NCBI GenBank assembly: GCA_030614915.1
Contig: JAUXAG010000009.1
Span: 46,216-110,215 of the forward strand
DNA from: Actinomycetes bacterium
GTDB lineage: Bacteria > Planctomycetota > Phycisphaerae > JAACET01
Direction: 5' to 3'
DNA: 64,000 nt
The translations under genes and the position numbers were made by a program. A model generated the notes under the pieces. The model was not told the DNA's origin. It did no database searches and saw only the letters and a list, made by a program, of their open reading frames with translations. Positions 34,151 to 43,729 of the stretch are shown piece after piece; positions within the stretch are counted from its first letter, which is position 1, and each line of letters starts with the position of its first letter.

Positions 34151-34487
34151 AATCAACTTCTCACCGGAAGACCACTTACCACGAAGGTTTATCTTGAGCT
34201 TGTCGAAAGGACACGAAGAAAAAAACATTTGACGCAGATTACGCTGAAAGATTGTGTAGCCACAGATGGACACAGATGCCTGTTTTTACAGGGGCAAGCT
34301 TCACTGATTTTTGTTCTCTCTCTTTCATCTGTGTAATCTGTGAAATCTGTGGCTAATCATCTTTTGTTCTTCTTGGTGTCCTTCGTGCCTTCGTGGTGAG
34401 CTCTTTCTTTTTCTTTTTTCTGCTTTGTGTCTCTGTGCCTTTGTCCCTTTCTTCGTCTGTGTAATCTCTGGCCAATTGCCAGAGATT
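34151..34487. repeat. Dispersed-repeat spacer (CACAGAT-type)
   Basis: No gene. The stretch carries an 11-bp perfect inverted pair TAGCCACAGAT (34258-34268) and ATCTGTGGCTA (34345-34355), plus repeated phrases such as ATCTGTGTAATCTGTG and CTTCGTGCCTTCGTGGTGAG. This type of intergenic sequence is spread through many environmental bacterial genomes. A related stretch is at 25.6 kb. Confidence 0.65.
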
Positions 34488-35018
34488 CTAAAGCTCAATC
34501 CAATACCGCTGCTTCATCTTCCCCGATTCCTTTGATACCAACTCATTGTCCAGCTTGCCCCCGTTTTTTTCAATCACCTGTGCCGAGGCCGGATTGTCCT
34601 TATCACAAGTTATCAACACCTTTTCTAGTCCCAGCTCTTTAGCCTTTTCCAGGACCAGCCTCACCATCGCCGTGCCATAACCTTTCCCCCGCTCCGATGG
34701 CCGCACGCTGTAACCTATATGTCCGCCTTCGCGCAGCAGAAACTCTGTCAAGGCATGTCGAAGATTGCTCACGCCCAGAACCCGCCCCTCGCTCAGAAGC
34801 CAATACGTGCTGGCCGGTACCCAGCCCTCCGGTAGATTAATTCCCTTCGCATAGTCCTGCAGCAACCGCACGAACTCGCCAAAATCATCTTTCAGCTCCA
34901 CACCGGAGCCGTGTATATATCCCTCTTCAGCCGCACTGAACTCCTTGACATAATCCAAGTACGCCTCCGCCAGCTCTTCGCAAGGCTCAATTAGTTTGAT
35001 TCCCTCTCGAACTTTCAT
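34488..35018 (-). CDS. GNAT-family N-acetyltransferase
   Basis: The 176-residue protein has the acetyl-CoA binding motif A of GNAT enzymes (IGYSVRPSERGKGYGTAMVRLVLEKA) and the later CDKDNPASAQVIEKNGG segment. It resembles the group of predicted acetyltransferases with HALTEFLLREGGHIGY before motif A. Substrate unknown. ATG 35018 overlaps the stop of the upstream transporter gene (ATGA), so both are co-translated. Confidence 0.87.
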   Translation of the reverse strand: MKVREGIKLIEPCEELAEAYLDYVKEFSAAEEGYIHGSGVELKDDFGEFVRLLQDYAKGINLPEGWVPASTYWLLSEGRVLGVSNLRHALTEFLLREGGHIGYSVRPSERGKGYGTAMVRLVLEKAKELGLEKVLITCDKDNPASAQVIEKNGGKLDNELVSKESGKMKQRYWIEL

Positions 35019-35398
35019 GCCGTCTTCGCCAACCCCGCTACCATCCACACCCCTGCAATAATCAGCACCATCCCCGCTATCTGCCAGTGATTTAGCCGTT
35101 CCGAAAACCACACCGCCGCTCCGCAGACGATAATCGCATAACTGATGCCGATCATAATTGGGTAGGCCGTGCTCACCGGAAATCTTCTAAGAGCAAAGGT
35201 ATAAGTAGCCAGATTCAAAATGCCACAGATCATTCCGCCAATAATCCACGGATTTACCAACGCCGTTTTTACCATCGACAGCAGCGATAGACTCGCCCCC
35301 ACCTGCTGGCCTTCCATCGCCCGGGCCCCAGCCTTGATTAACAAATTCATCGCCGCAATACACAACAATGCCACTACTAGTGATATAGTATGTAACAT
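35015..35398 (-). CDS. Four-TM SMR/EamA-like small transporter
   Basis: The 127-residue protein has four hydrophobic helices and the small-transporter pattern FPVSTAYPIMIGISYAI and WQIAGMVLIIAGVW. The membrane-embedded Glu of EmrE helix 1 is absent (ALLCIAAMNLLIKAG), so it is nearer to EamA- or ArnE/F-like half-transporters than to drug-exporting EmrE. The substrate is unknown. Confidence 0.75.
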   Translation of the reverse strand: MLHTISLVVALLCIAAMNLLIKAGARAMEGQQVGASLSLLSMVKTALVNPWIIGGMICGILNLATYTFALRRFPVSTAYPIMIGISYAIIVCGAAVWFSERLNHWQIAGMVLIIAGVWMVAGLAKTA

Positions 35399-35531
35399 AC
35401 ATTAGCCTTTCTAGTTACTATTTGATCGTTCTTCATTAAATACGTTGTGAACAATAGCAAATCACGTGGTGATGCTATGCATAACAAATAACTGATGACT
35501 AATGATTAATGATCATGTGCCTTTCGTTTAT

Positions 35532-36653
35532 TCATACGCCTTCAAAGCCCACTTCGCTACGCTGAGCATGCTCATAATCTTTGAACAGCCTGCCCCATGG
35601 CGACTTGTACGCCTCGACCACCTTCGCCCTGCCGTGAACCGGATACCAATAGCAGTCGTGGTAGAGCCAGCTCGCCATATACGACCACGGCACCAACGCC
35701 GTCCGCAGCAGAAGCTTCTCCAACGGCTTCAAGGGCCCCCAATAAATAGCCTTCTGCCCTCGCGAGGCAAAGGTGTTTTGTTGGCCTTGGAAATGCCAGT
35801 TGACCTTTGATATATCTTCTCCAACCACTTCGATCTCCGCCGGCCTGCCCACTCCCAGCCCCGCCTCATGGGCCAACCGGATAAAATCCAGGCTCATCGG
35901 ATCAAAGCCCATCATCTTCGCCGCGACCGCGTCGATCGCCACCTGATCCGTACTGGCCAGAATCACATTCTTTACATGAGGCCTCATACACCTCGGCCCA
36001 GGCCCGTCCCCGGCAAACGTCCCATCCATCACCGCCAGAATCCCCGGATGAATCTCCTTCTGAATCGTCAGCAAATCCACCAGTGTCTCGTGAATCACCG
36101 AGTGCGTCCAGTGCCTCCGCTCATGTAATAAACCCCCGAACGCATTCTTCATCGCCCCGGTCATGGTCGTGAACACGTGCGTCTTCATCGTCGGCAAATG
36201 GATAATATTATTCCCGAAAAACCTCTGGGGTATATGAATCCCCTTGGGGAAAATATTGTTCAGCACTCTGATCTTCCCCTTGGGCTCATACCGCACCCAC
36301 TTTTCGCCCTCGTAGAGGTGCACGTTTTCCAGGGCGTATTTGTCCACCACGTACTTATGCTTATTAGCCCGCTCCCCGCGCTTGGCCGAAACCACCACCG
36401 TCCGATTATGACAGGCGTAAATCTTTTCCTTGGCGTAGCCGTCCTTCAGCAGGGCCCGCACCACTGCCTCCAATTGCCAGGGATTCGTCGAGCAGGCCGG
36501 GAAAAAATAATGCCAACTGATATTGATTTTCAATGCCGTAGAGTGCTCCGCCTTCAGCGATTCTTGATAATCCGCCAGCCTCATCAGACGATGGAAATCG
36601 GCGAACACTCGCTCGCAGTCCGTCCTCAATACGGCCACCTTAGCTCGGCTCAT
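35532..36653 (-). CDS. DUF362-domain protein
   Basis: The 373-residue protein matches DUF362 by KINISWHYFFPACSTNP, HLPTMKTHVFTTMTGAMKN, GLL and the GDGPGPRCMRPHVKNVILAS region. It lacks the ferredoxin cluster seen in some relatives. DUF362 has no settled biochemical role. ATG 36653 has GGAAAAGG upstream. It sits next to the UbiA-family gene, and the two may belong to the polysaccharide/lipid-carrier locus that follows. Confidence 0.82.
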   Translation of the reverse strand: MSRAKVAVLRTDCERVFADFHRLMRLADYQESLKAEHSTALKINISWHYFFPACSTNPWQLEAVVRALLKDGYAKEKIYACHNRTVVVSAKRGERANKHKYVVDKYALENVHLYEGEKWVRYEPKGKIRVLNNIFPKGIHIPQRFFGNNIIHLPTMKTHVFTTMTGAMKNAFGGLLHERRHWTHSVIHETLVDLLTIQKEIHPGILAVMDGTFAGDGPGPRCMRPHVKNVILASTDQVAIDAVAAKMMGFDPMSLDFIRLAHEAGLGVGRPAEIEVVGEDISKVNWHFQGQQNTFASRGQKAIYWGPLKPLEKLLLRTALVPWSYMASWLYHDCYWYPVHGRAKVVEAYKSPWGRLFKDYEHAQRSEVGFEGV

Positions 36654-36685
36654 CGTTTGACCTTTTCCATAGATAGATTATTGGG

Positions 36686-37588
36686 CTAGCCTGCAGCCGA
36701 CCACATTGCACTCAATTTGCTGCCGTATATTATTCCCAGACAGGCCAGCGCCCAAGCCACCAGCGTCAACTGAAATGGCCGATCCCGGACGATCACCTCC
36801 ACCGGACCCCTCGCCTTGCCCGTCTCAATCAGCAGCAGGAATCTGAATATCCCGTACAGCACCAGAGGAGTCGTATACACCAGGTAGTAGTTTCCGATCC
36901 AGGCAATGGTCCGCGGATGCAGCGTGTACATCAGAAACGCTACCACCGTAACTCCCGAGGTAATCGAAAGCATCTGATCCAGCATCCCTTTGCTATACAG
37001 TTCGTGTACTCTGCGGAACTCGCTGGCCTGTTCGCCGTATTCTGTCAGTTCGCTCCGCCGTTTGCCGAAACCCAGAAACAAACACAAGCAAAAGGTGCAG
37101 ACAATCAGCCACGGCGAAAGTTCCACTCCCTCCAATAACGCCACCCCCGCCACCGCCCGCAGCACAAAGCCCAAACTGATGGCTATCACGTCCACGATCG
37201 GCTCATGTTTGAACCAAAAGGTGTAGCCCAGATTCAACCCCGTATATGCTGCTCCTATTATCCCGAAGACACTGCCCAGCCAAAAGGCCCACCCCAGCAT
37301 CGCCGCCGTCAAGACAATACCCAGCAGTGTTGCCGCCGACGGCGAAATCTTCCCCGCCGCCAGGGGACGATTCCTCTTGAGCCGGTGTTGCCGGTCCGCC
37401 TCCACGTCCCACAGATCGTTGAATATGTAAGCCCCGCTGCTCAGCCCGCAAAAGCACACGAATCCCTGAATCACCCCCACGAACGCCTCGATTCCCAGCA
37501 GTTCCTTCCCGAAGACGATCCCCGCGAATAGGAAGACGTTTTTGATCCAGTGTTTCGGCCGCAGTAGCTGGATGTAGTCCTTCAGCAA
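36686..37588 (-). CDS. UbiA-family prenyltransferase, decaprenyl-phosphate phosphoribosyltransferase-like
   Basis: Multi-pass membrane protein (about 9 helices, 300 aa) with IQLLRPKHWIKNVFLFAG, the metal/diphosphate motif YIFNDLWDVEADRQH and RPLAAGKIS. That set is typical of the UbiA subgroup transferring phosphoribose to polyprenyl phosphate, the start of decaprenylphosphoryl-arabinose or ribose synthesis. TTG 37588 preceded by AGGAGG fits best; the frame is open to GTG 37630. An alternative role in quinone prenylation is less likely. Confidence 0.83.
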   Translation of the reverse strand: MLKDYIQLLRPKHWIKNVFLFAGIVFGKELLGIEAFVGVIQGFVCFCGLSSGAYIFNDLWDVEADRQHRLKRNRPLAAGKISPSAATLLGIVLTAAMLGWAFWLGSVFGIIGAAYTGLNLGYTFWFKHEPIVDVIAISLGFVLRAVAGVALLEGVELSPWLIVCTFCLCLFLGFGKRRSELTEYGEQASEFRRVHELYSKGMLDQMLSITSGVTVVAFLMYTLHPRTIAWIGNYYLVYTTPLVLYGIFRFLLLIETGKARGPVEVIVRDRPFQLTLVAWALACLGIIYGSKLSAMWSAAG

Positions 37589-37900
37589 CTCTTGCCTCCT
37601 TTGATTCCTATATCGGCCATCCTGCGCCACACCATTTCAGATGCTTTCTTCCTGCTCACTTCACCTGCCTTAGAGGGCCCTAACAGCTCAAAAAAGCCAA
37701 ATATTATCGGACCTGAGAACCTCGCCTCATTATCAACGAAAAACTACAGTATTGGCCGGGGACCGGCAACCATAATCCTCGCCTTCCAAACACCTTGTTG
37801 CTGTTTTAGTTAAGTCTCATACCTCTTACTGCCGATTACCATCTATGGTTCGTTGTTGCTTATATACGCTGTGGTTAGATGCTTTTCAGAAGTGCAGCCG

Positions 37901-38695
37901 ATGCCTCGAAGCCAAGGGATGTTCGCCAGGATCCTCTGCCTGCTGTTGCCGATTTTTCTGCTGGTTTGTACCTCGTGTCGCTCGCAGATTACAGAGCAGG
38001 GCAAACGTCAGCTCCGTTCATCTGCGAAGCTGATTAGGAAAGGCTCTTACTTGGTCGCTGCTGACGAACTGGGCAAGTTTCTCGAGGCTTACCCGCGCAG
38101 CGACGAAGTCGGCGAGGCCCATTACATGATTGGCTTGTGTCGGATCCACATCAGTCAGCCGGACCGGGCCGAAGACGCTTTTAATTTCGCCTTGGCTGTT
38201 GCTGATGTGCCCATCTTGAAGCATTACGTTCGTTTGGCCTTGGCCAACTTGGCCTTTGAACGCCGCGATTACCCTACTGCCGGTGAGTTTTATGGTTCCT
38301 ACCTTGATGACTTGCCTCGCCGAGAGCCTTTTCACTTGGCTTACTACCGTTATGCTCTGGTTCTCCAGGCCCTCGGCCAATGGAAGCAGGCCGACGTTCA
38401 GTTCGCACGTATTCTGCGACTTTTTCCCGAAGCGGATATCCTGCCCTCCGTTCGGAAGCATCTTGGCTGGACCCACTACGCCATCGAGCTGGGCCGGTTT
38501 GCCTCATTCGAGCTCGCCAGCCGGCAGCGCCGGGAATTCGCAGACCTTTCCCCTCAGCTCCGCTGCCAGGCCCGGCGAGGGCCCGTCGGATGGCAATACG
38601 TCAATCTCTATGGGGAGTTTCCTGATCTCGAACGGGCCAAAGACGCCTTGGCTGCCATCAAGCCCCGGCTCGCCAAAGCCCGCATTGTTCCCTGA
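37901..38695 (+). CDS. TPR-repeat outer-membrane lipoprotein
   Basis: A lipoprotein signal (FARILCLLLPIFLLVCTSC) precedes TPR-like helices (about residues 35-200: AADELGKFLEAYPRSDEVGEAHYMIGLC, ALANLAFERRDYPTAGEFYG, RYALVLQALGQWKQADVQF). A SPOR-like ending (ARRGPVGWQYVNLYGEF) may bind peptidoglycan. It is the first gene of the polysaccharide export group. The start is uncertain: ATG 37901 or ATG 37919. The 270-nt gap before it has no recognisable content. Confidence 0.75.
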   Translation: MPRSQGMFARILCLLLPIFLLVCTSCRSQITEQGKRQLRSSAKLIRKGSYLVAADELGKFLEAYPRSDEVGEAHYMIGLCRIHISQPDRAEDAFNFALAVADVPILKHYVRLALANLAFERRDYPTAGEFYGSYLDDLPRREPFHLAYYRYALVLQALGQWKQADVQFARILRLFPEADILPSVRKHLGWTHYAIELGRFASFELASRQRREFADLSPQLRCQARRGPVGWQYVNLYGEFPDLERAKDALAAIKPRLAKARIVP

Positions 38696-38762
38696 AGGTC
38701 CCTCGGCAAACGCTCTTGCCGCTGCCGGGGGCCTCTGACTTGCTCTTGGAGAAAATCACTAT

Positions 38763-39893
38763 ATGCCTGCCAAACTCACACATCCAATCAAGTTTCATGT
38801 TCTTTTACTCTTGGCCATTGCCGGCTACCTCGCCACCATAGGATGCTGGGAGAAAAACGATAAAAAAGCTGCCTACACACCCCTCACGCCGGCCGTGTCT
38901 CCTTATTCGTCGTTCACCCCCCCCACCGCCATCCCAGAGAACCTCATGGTCCGCCGGGACTATCGGCTCAAGCCCGGCGACAAGCTAGAGATCATCTATC
39001 ACGTCCGGGCTCAAGTGAAAGAAGATACTCCCTATAAGCTCAAAATCGAAGACGTTATCAATATCCGTTTCCCCTTCAATCCCGAGTTGGACCAGCGTCA
39101 GTCTGTCCATTCTGACGGCCACATTAGCGTCATTCTGCTCGGCAGGGTCAAGGCTATTAACCTCACCATAGAGAAACTCACCGACGAGTTAATCGAAGGT
39201 TATCGCCGCTATCTCAAGGACCCGGTTATTACCGTAACCTTTGAGGAATCCAACGTAAAGATCAAGGAGCTCAAGAAAGCTATCACCACCGCACCTCGCG
39301 GCCAAAGCCGCCTCGTCCCCATCAAACCTGACGGCAACATCTCCCTGCCATTTATCGTTGATATTCCCGCCGCCGGAAAAACCATTACTGAATTACACGC
39401 CGACCTCAACCAAGCCTACATTGATGCTGGCATTGATGAAATCGAAGTTACCGTAAACGTCCAAACCGTTCGGCCCCAGAAGGTCTACGTTTTCGGCGAA
39501 GTTCGTCGGCCCGGCCTACTCCCCACCGACCACAACAGCACTCTGATCCAAGCCGTTGCCATGGCTGGAGGAATCATGCCCACCGGCGCACGCAACAAGG
39601 TTATTTTGGTCAGACGAAATAATCTACCAGTTCCCGAAGGCGCCGTTCTCGACTTTGACGCTATCATGGACGCCGAAAAGAAAATCAACGGCCAGAGCAT
39701 CCCCGACTTCTCCTTGTTGACTTACGACATCTTCCTCGAGGACGGGGACATCGTCTATGTGCCCCGCACCGACTTGGCCAAGAGCAACGAATGGATCGAC
39801 CAGGTTTTCAGGCGCGGCCTACGCGGTGTCTTGCCCTATAGCCTGACCTTCGATTACGAAATCAAAAGGGTAAATCCTTACGGCGGCTTCTAA
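38763..39893 (+). CDS. Wza-like polysaccharide export lipoprotein
   Basis: The 376-residue protein has a lipoprotein-type signal ending ATIGC (Cys28), a Poly_export domain (YRLKPGDKLEI, SDGHISVILLGRVKA, LTDELIEGYRRYLKDPVITV), a second strand-rich copy with IKPDGNISLP, and SLBB-like repeats (KVYVFGEVRRPG, TLIQAVAMAGG). Wza-type proteins form the outer-membrane channel for capsule or EPS. The Wzz-like and ATPase genes follow directly. Confidence 0.9.
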   Translation: MPAKLTHPIKFHVLLLLAIAGYLATIGCWEKNDKKAAYTPLTPAVSPYSSFTPPTAIPENLMVRRDYRLKPGDKLEIIYHVRAQVKEDTPYKLKIEDVINIRFPFNPELDQRQSVHSDGHISVILLGRVKAINLTIEKLTDELIEGYRRYLKDPVITVTFEESNVKIKELKKAITTAPRGQSRLVPIKPDGNISLPFIVDIPAAGKTITELHADLNQAYIDAGIDEIEVTVNVQTVRPQKVYVFGEVRRPGLLPTDHNSTLIQAVAMAGGIMPTGARNKVILVRRNNLPVPEGAVLDFDAIMDAEKKINGQSIPDFSLLTYDIFLEDGDIVYVPRTDLAKSNEWIDQVFRRGLRGVLPYSLTFDYEIKRVNPYGGF

Positions 39894-39932
39894 ATGTCGC
39901 TCTGCTAAACCTTCTTGTCCTGGAGTGTCAAC

Positions 39933-41420
39933 ATGCCTGAGACTTTCACCCCTAGCACCAAGCGCGAGATCATGCGCGTTTTCTTCACCCGTTGGCCGGG
40001 TATCCTTGTCATCTTTCTAATCATCGCTGGGGCAACGGTCGCCGCCACCATCCGGGCCCCCAAGTGGTATCTAAGCCGAGTCAGCTTCGAAACCAGAAGG
40101 CCCCGGCCCATAAATCCCCTTGATTCCCCCCAGAATCCCTTCCTGCCGACCGAGGTCTTCCTGCGAACTCAGCAGGCCGTTATCCTCTCCGAGGCAGTCG
40201 TCTCTCGGGCACTGGCCCGACTGGACGGAGCCCGGACTCCCGATGGCATCAACTCCGCTGCCCAGCTCATACGACAGACCCAGCAGCAAAGGCTCCACCG
40301 ACAGATCAAGCACATAAAGGTTACCACCCCCATTGGCGAAAACTTCGCCAACTCCGAGGTCTTCTTCATCAACGTTGAGTTCGCCGACGACCCACTTCAA
40401 ACTCAAACCCTGACTGATCTGATCGTCGAGGAATACCGCGCCAAGTTCGACGCCCTCCAGAAGTTGCCCCTCTCGCGAAGCACCACGATCTTGCAGGCCG
40501 AGCTCCAAGCCCTCGAAGCCCAGCTCGACCAGGCCAATCAAGCCTTGGCCGACTTTATCTCCACCAACCTCAGGGGCGATCTTATCGCCCTTCGGGCCAT
40601 AGCTTCTGCTGCTACACCTATCTCTATAGCCGGCGTCGCCGCCGCCTTTGATCAGGAGGTCAAAACCCTCCAGGCCGATCTGGACGAAAGGGCCGCCCTC
40701 AAGGCCGAAATCGACAGAGAGTTCTCCCGCGTCGCTAATCTTTCAGACCTGGACCCCTTGGATACCGCCAACATCCCCGTTCTTCCCGAACGCCTTCTCA
40801 AGGACAATCTCCCCATCTTGGCCCTCGCCGAAAAGCTCACCGACTTGCGATTAAAAGCCATCGAGCTTCAGCCTCGTTATACGCCCGACTTCCGCCAACG
40901 CCAGAACATCGCCCAGGAAATCCGCGCTACCAGCAGGCTCCTGGTCGATAATCTCGCTCGAATAAGTACCGCTCTACAACAGGATATCGCCGCTTCCAGA
41001 GCACGTCTGAGCAAGCTCCAGGAAATCCTCGCTCGCGATCAGGCCTACATGAAGCAGCTCTCCGGAAAGCACGTCGAGCACACTCGTCTGCTGGATAACA
41101 AAGAAAGCGCCAGGAAGGAGTATCTGTCAAAAAAGGACGAACTCAAGAGAGCTCAAACCGCCGAATCCGTCGCCGAACAACAGGTATTCTTATCTCAACT
41201 CGACACCGCTTCTCTGCCCTATAAGCCCATTCGCCCCATTCTCTGGATAAACGCTACTGTCGGAGCCATTGCCGCCCTGTTGTTGGCCTTGGGTTACGCC
41301 TTCGTCGCCGACTACTATGATCATCGCTTCAAAACTGTCGAGCAGGCCGAGAGATATCTAGATTTGCCCGTCTTGGGTTCTGTCCAGAACTTGGGCCGCA
41401 AAATCATCGTTCGCAAGTAG
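39933..41420 (+). CDS. Wzz/GumC-type chain-length determinant protein
   Basis: The 495-residue inner-membrane protein has one TM near the N-terminus (WPGILVIFLIIAGATVAATI), a long periplasmic coiled-coil region (residues about 150-430) and a second TM near the C-terminus (PILWINATVGAIAALLLALGYAFV). This is the Wzz layout without a fused kinase; the ATPase is the next gene. It should set EPS chain length and bridge to the export channel. ATG 39933 with TGGAG upstream is preferred. Confidence 0.87.
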   Translation: MPETFTPSTKREIMRVFFTRWPGILVIFLIIAGATVAATIRAPKWYLSRVSFETRRPRPINPLDSPQNPFLPTEVFLRTQQAVILSEAVVSRALARLDGARTPDGINSAAQLIRQTQQQRLHRQIKHIKVTTPIGENFANSEVFFINVEFADDPLQTQTLTDLIVEEYRAKFDALQKLPLSRSTTILQAELQALEAQLDQANQALADFISTNLRGDLIALRAIASAATPISIAGVAAAFDQEVKTLQADLDERAALKAEIDREFSRVANLSDLDPLDTANIPVLPERLLKDNLPILALAEKLTDLRLKAIELQPRYTPDFRQRQNIAQEIRATSRLLVDNLARISTALQQDIAASRARLSKLQEILARDQAYMKQLSGKHVEHTRLLDNKESARKEYLSKKDELKRAQTAESVAEQQVFLSQLDTASLPYKPIRPILWINATVGAIAALLLALGYAFVADYYDHRFKTVEQAERYLDLPVLGSVQNLGRKIIVRK

Positions 41421-41500
41421 GCTTCAGGCTTGAGTAGGCTTTGGGCCTGCTACGGTTTTTCCGCCTCAAGCCTCAAGCCTTTCTTCTGAGGAGTTATCTT

Positions 41501-42181
41501 ATGACTGCTTCCGCCGCCGCTGCTCCTTCCGGAATCGCTTACGTCAAAACTGCCGCCGGTTTGGATTTCGCCCGCGTCTGGAGTTCCATTTTCTCCGTCG
41601 CTGCAGAGAAGCCTCCTAAGTCGATCCTCTTTGTCAGTCCCGGACCACGACAGGGGGCCTCGACCTTGGCCTCCGGATCAGCCTTGACCGCAGCTCAGGC
41701 CAACCCCGACCTTCGCTTGGCTCTGCTCGACTGTAACTTCCGTGCCCCGGCAATGGAACGGCTCTTCCAGATCCCCGCTTCTCCAGGAGCCGGCGATGCC
41801 CTTTCCGGAACCACTGACCCTGCCGAGCTTGGCTATGCCCTCGGCGTCCACTCCAACCTCCTGGTCATTCCTGCCGGCCAGGTCAGCGCCGATCCCTTGG
41901 CCCTCCTCCGTCGCGAAGCGATGGCCGGCTTGGTTAATGCCTTGACCTCCCGATTTGATGTCCTCGTAGTGGACACCGCCCCGGTCAATCACTATCCCGA
42001 TGCCCAGATTATTGCTCCCATGTTTGATGCCGTCGTCGTGGTTATCGATGTGGATCAGGCCCCTCGCGAGGCTGTAACCAAAGCCAAGCAGATTATCCAG
42101 ACCACCGGCGCCAACCTACTTGGCACCGTCCTCAATCGTCGCCGCCATCCCGTGCCCGGGATTCTTTACAGCCGAGTATGA
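41501..42181 (+). CDS. BY-kinase-like ATPase of EPS locus, P-loop lysine missing
   Basis: The 226-residue protein has the MinD/BY-kinase fold of CpsD/CapB partners of Wzz. Walker A reads VSPGPRQGAST where the family has a pattern like TSEAPGAGKST, so Ala53 replaces the ATP-binding Lys. Walker A' is LLDCNFRAP, with Asn for the second Asp. Walker B is intact (VLVVDTAP). No C-terminal tyrosine cluster is present. It is probably a regulatory pseudo-kinase. ATG 41501 has GAGGAG. The short spacer before it holds an AGGCTTGAG/CTCAAGCCT inverted repeat. Confidence 0.85.
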   Translation: MTASAAAAPSGIAYVKTAAGLDFARVWSSIFSVAAEKPPKSILFVSPGPRQGASTLASGSALTAAQANPDLRLALLDCNFRAPAMERLFQIPASPGAGDALSGTTDPAELGYALGVHSNLLVIPAGQVSADPLALLRREAMAGLVNALTSRFDVLVVDTAPVNHYPDAQIIAPMFDAVVVVIDVDQAPREAVTKAKQIIQTTGANLLGTVLNRRRHPVPGILYSRV

Positions 42182-42223
42182 CTGTCCTGAATCGTGTTCA
42201 GCCTTATTCACTGAGGTCTGCCA

Positions 42224-43729
42224 GTGCTTGCTGCTACTCATACTCGACTGCCTTTGCTCCTGTTGCTGTTGCTCTTGGCCACCGCCGCACTACTGCTGAT
42301 CCTCCCCGCACAACTCGGTCCTTACGCCCATTTGGTCTGGCTGGGCCTGGCGGTTATCTTGGCTCTTCTGGTCTGGCTCTGGAGGGGAAATTTCGCCCAC
42401 GGCGTACTGGTTTGGCTGATTCTCACCGCCTTTTTTCCGGGCCATTTCTGGCGCTTTGACCTGCCCGGATTCTTCAACGTTACCATAGGACGCATCGCCG
42501 TTGTCATTTTGGGACTCTTGTTCTTATTGCGCTCTTTTCTCCGCGGCCTGCCCCGCCTGCCCGTCAAAATCGTGGCCCTGATGGCTATACTCACCGCCTA
42601 TTTTGCTTTTTCCGCTTGGCGGGCCGGTTGGATTCTCACCATCTCTGCCGCACCCCCCTACTACCGCCTCTTCGTCGGTTATGTCTTTCCTTTTACCGCT
42701 TTCGTCTTTACCTTGGCCGCATTTCCCCGCTCCCCCAACGCTGCTCAAACTGTTGACTCCCGCTATTACCAACGCCTTATTACCGGCATCTTGTGGATCT
42801 TCTTTGCCTTCGGCCTCTATCTTACCTTCACTGCTTTCTGCGAGCATTTCCGCCTTTGGTCCCTGGTTTGGCCCCGATTCATCGCCGACTCCAGCGTCGG
42901 CCTGAACTTCGGCCGGGCTCGCGGGCCCTTCGCCGAGGCCTTTGCCATGGCTCTGACCCTCAGCTTTCTCTTCTTCGTCAATCTATTCCTCGCCAAACGC
43001 GCCAAAAGACCCTTGCGAATCTTCCTTTGGATGTTCAATCTTCCCGTCCTCGCTGCCATTTACTTCACATACACCCGTACCGGCTACGTCTGCCTGCTGA
43101 GCTGTGCGGTACTCTGGATCTGGCTTGTTGCCGGGCGCTTGCAACGTTCGGCTGCCCTGGCCATCATTACCGCCATTCTCTTAGTCACCGTAGCCCTCAA
43201 CTGGGCCACCGTCTCCGGCAAGGAACGAACCGCCGGCGGCCTCGCCGAGATGCGCCCCATTCTCGGACGACTTGCCGTCAGTAAATTGGCTCTGGAATTA
43301 ACCGCCAAGCATCCCTTCTTCGGCGTGGGCTTTGGGCATTATCGCCAGGCCGTCTTGGCAAGGAGCATGGACCTCACCGGCACCACCGGCATCTATGCCC
43401 GCCATCTGAGCCAATCCGTTGGCGTCCTCTCCGTGCTCTGCGAGACCGGTCTGATCGGACTGGCCCTCTACTTAGCCGTCTTCTTCGCTATCCTCCTGCC
43501 CAGCATCCGTCTCTATCGCCGGCTACCCCGCCGGCCCGACGGCTTTGTCTGGCGTGACTTCGTAGTCCTCTTCTGGGTCCTCTATCTTCAGACCGCCCTG
43601 ATGAGCATTACCTCTGACCCCTCTTACTACCCCTATACCACCGGTCTATTGATGTTCTTTGCCGCCTTGATCGCCGGCCTGGACTTCGTCCTGGCTAACG
43701 AAGGGCTTAGCTCGCCTCTGAAAGCATGA
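42224..43729 (+). CDS. O-antigen ligase/polymerase-like membrane protein (Wzy type)
   Basis: The 501-residue protein has about 12 TM helices and a large periplasmic loop with ELTAKHPFFGVGFGHYRQ, the pattern of Wzy_C/O-antigen ligase family proteins. It should polymerise EPS repeat units in the periplasm. GTG 42224 has GAGGT 7 nt upstream. Its stop overlaps the flippase ATG (ATGA). Confidence 0.87.
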   Translation: MLAATHTRLPLLLLLLLLATAALLLILPAQLGPYAHLVWLGLAVILALLVWLWRGNFAHGVLVWLILTAFFPGHFWRFDLPGFFNVTIGRIAVVILGLLFLLRSFLRGLPRLPVKIVALMAILTAYFAFSAWRAGWILTISAAPPYYRLFVGYVFPFTAFVFTLAAFPRSPNAAQTVDSRYYQRLITGILWIFFAFGLYLTFTAFCEHFRLWSLVWPRFIADSSVGLNFGRARGPFAEAFAMALTLSFLFFVNLFLAKRAKRPLRIFLWMFNLPVLAAIYFTYTRTGYVCLLSCAVLWIWLVAGRLQRSAALAIITAILLVTVALNWATVSGKERTAGGLAEMRPILGRLAVSKLALELTAKHPFFGVGFGHYRQAVLARSMDLTGTTGIYARHLSQSVGVLSVLCETGLIGLALYLAVFFAILLPSIRLYRRLPRRPDGFVWRDFVVLFWVLYLQTALMSITSDPSYYPYTTGLLMFFAALIAGLDFVLANEGLSSPLKA

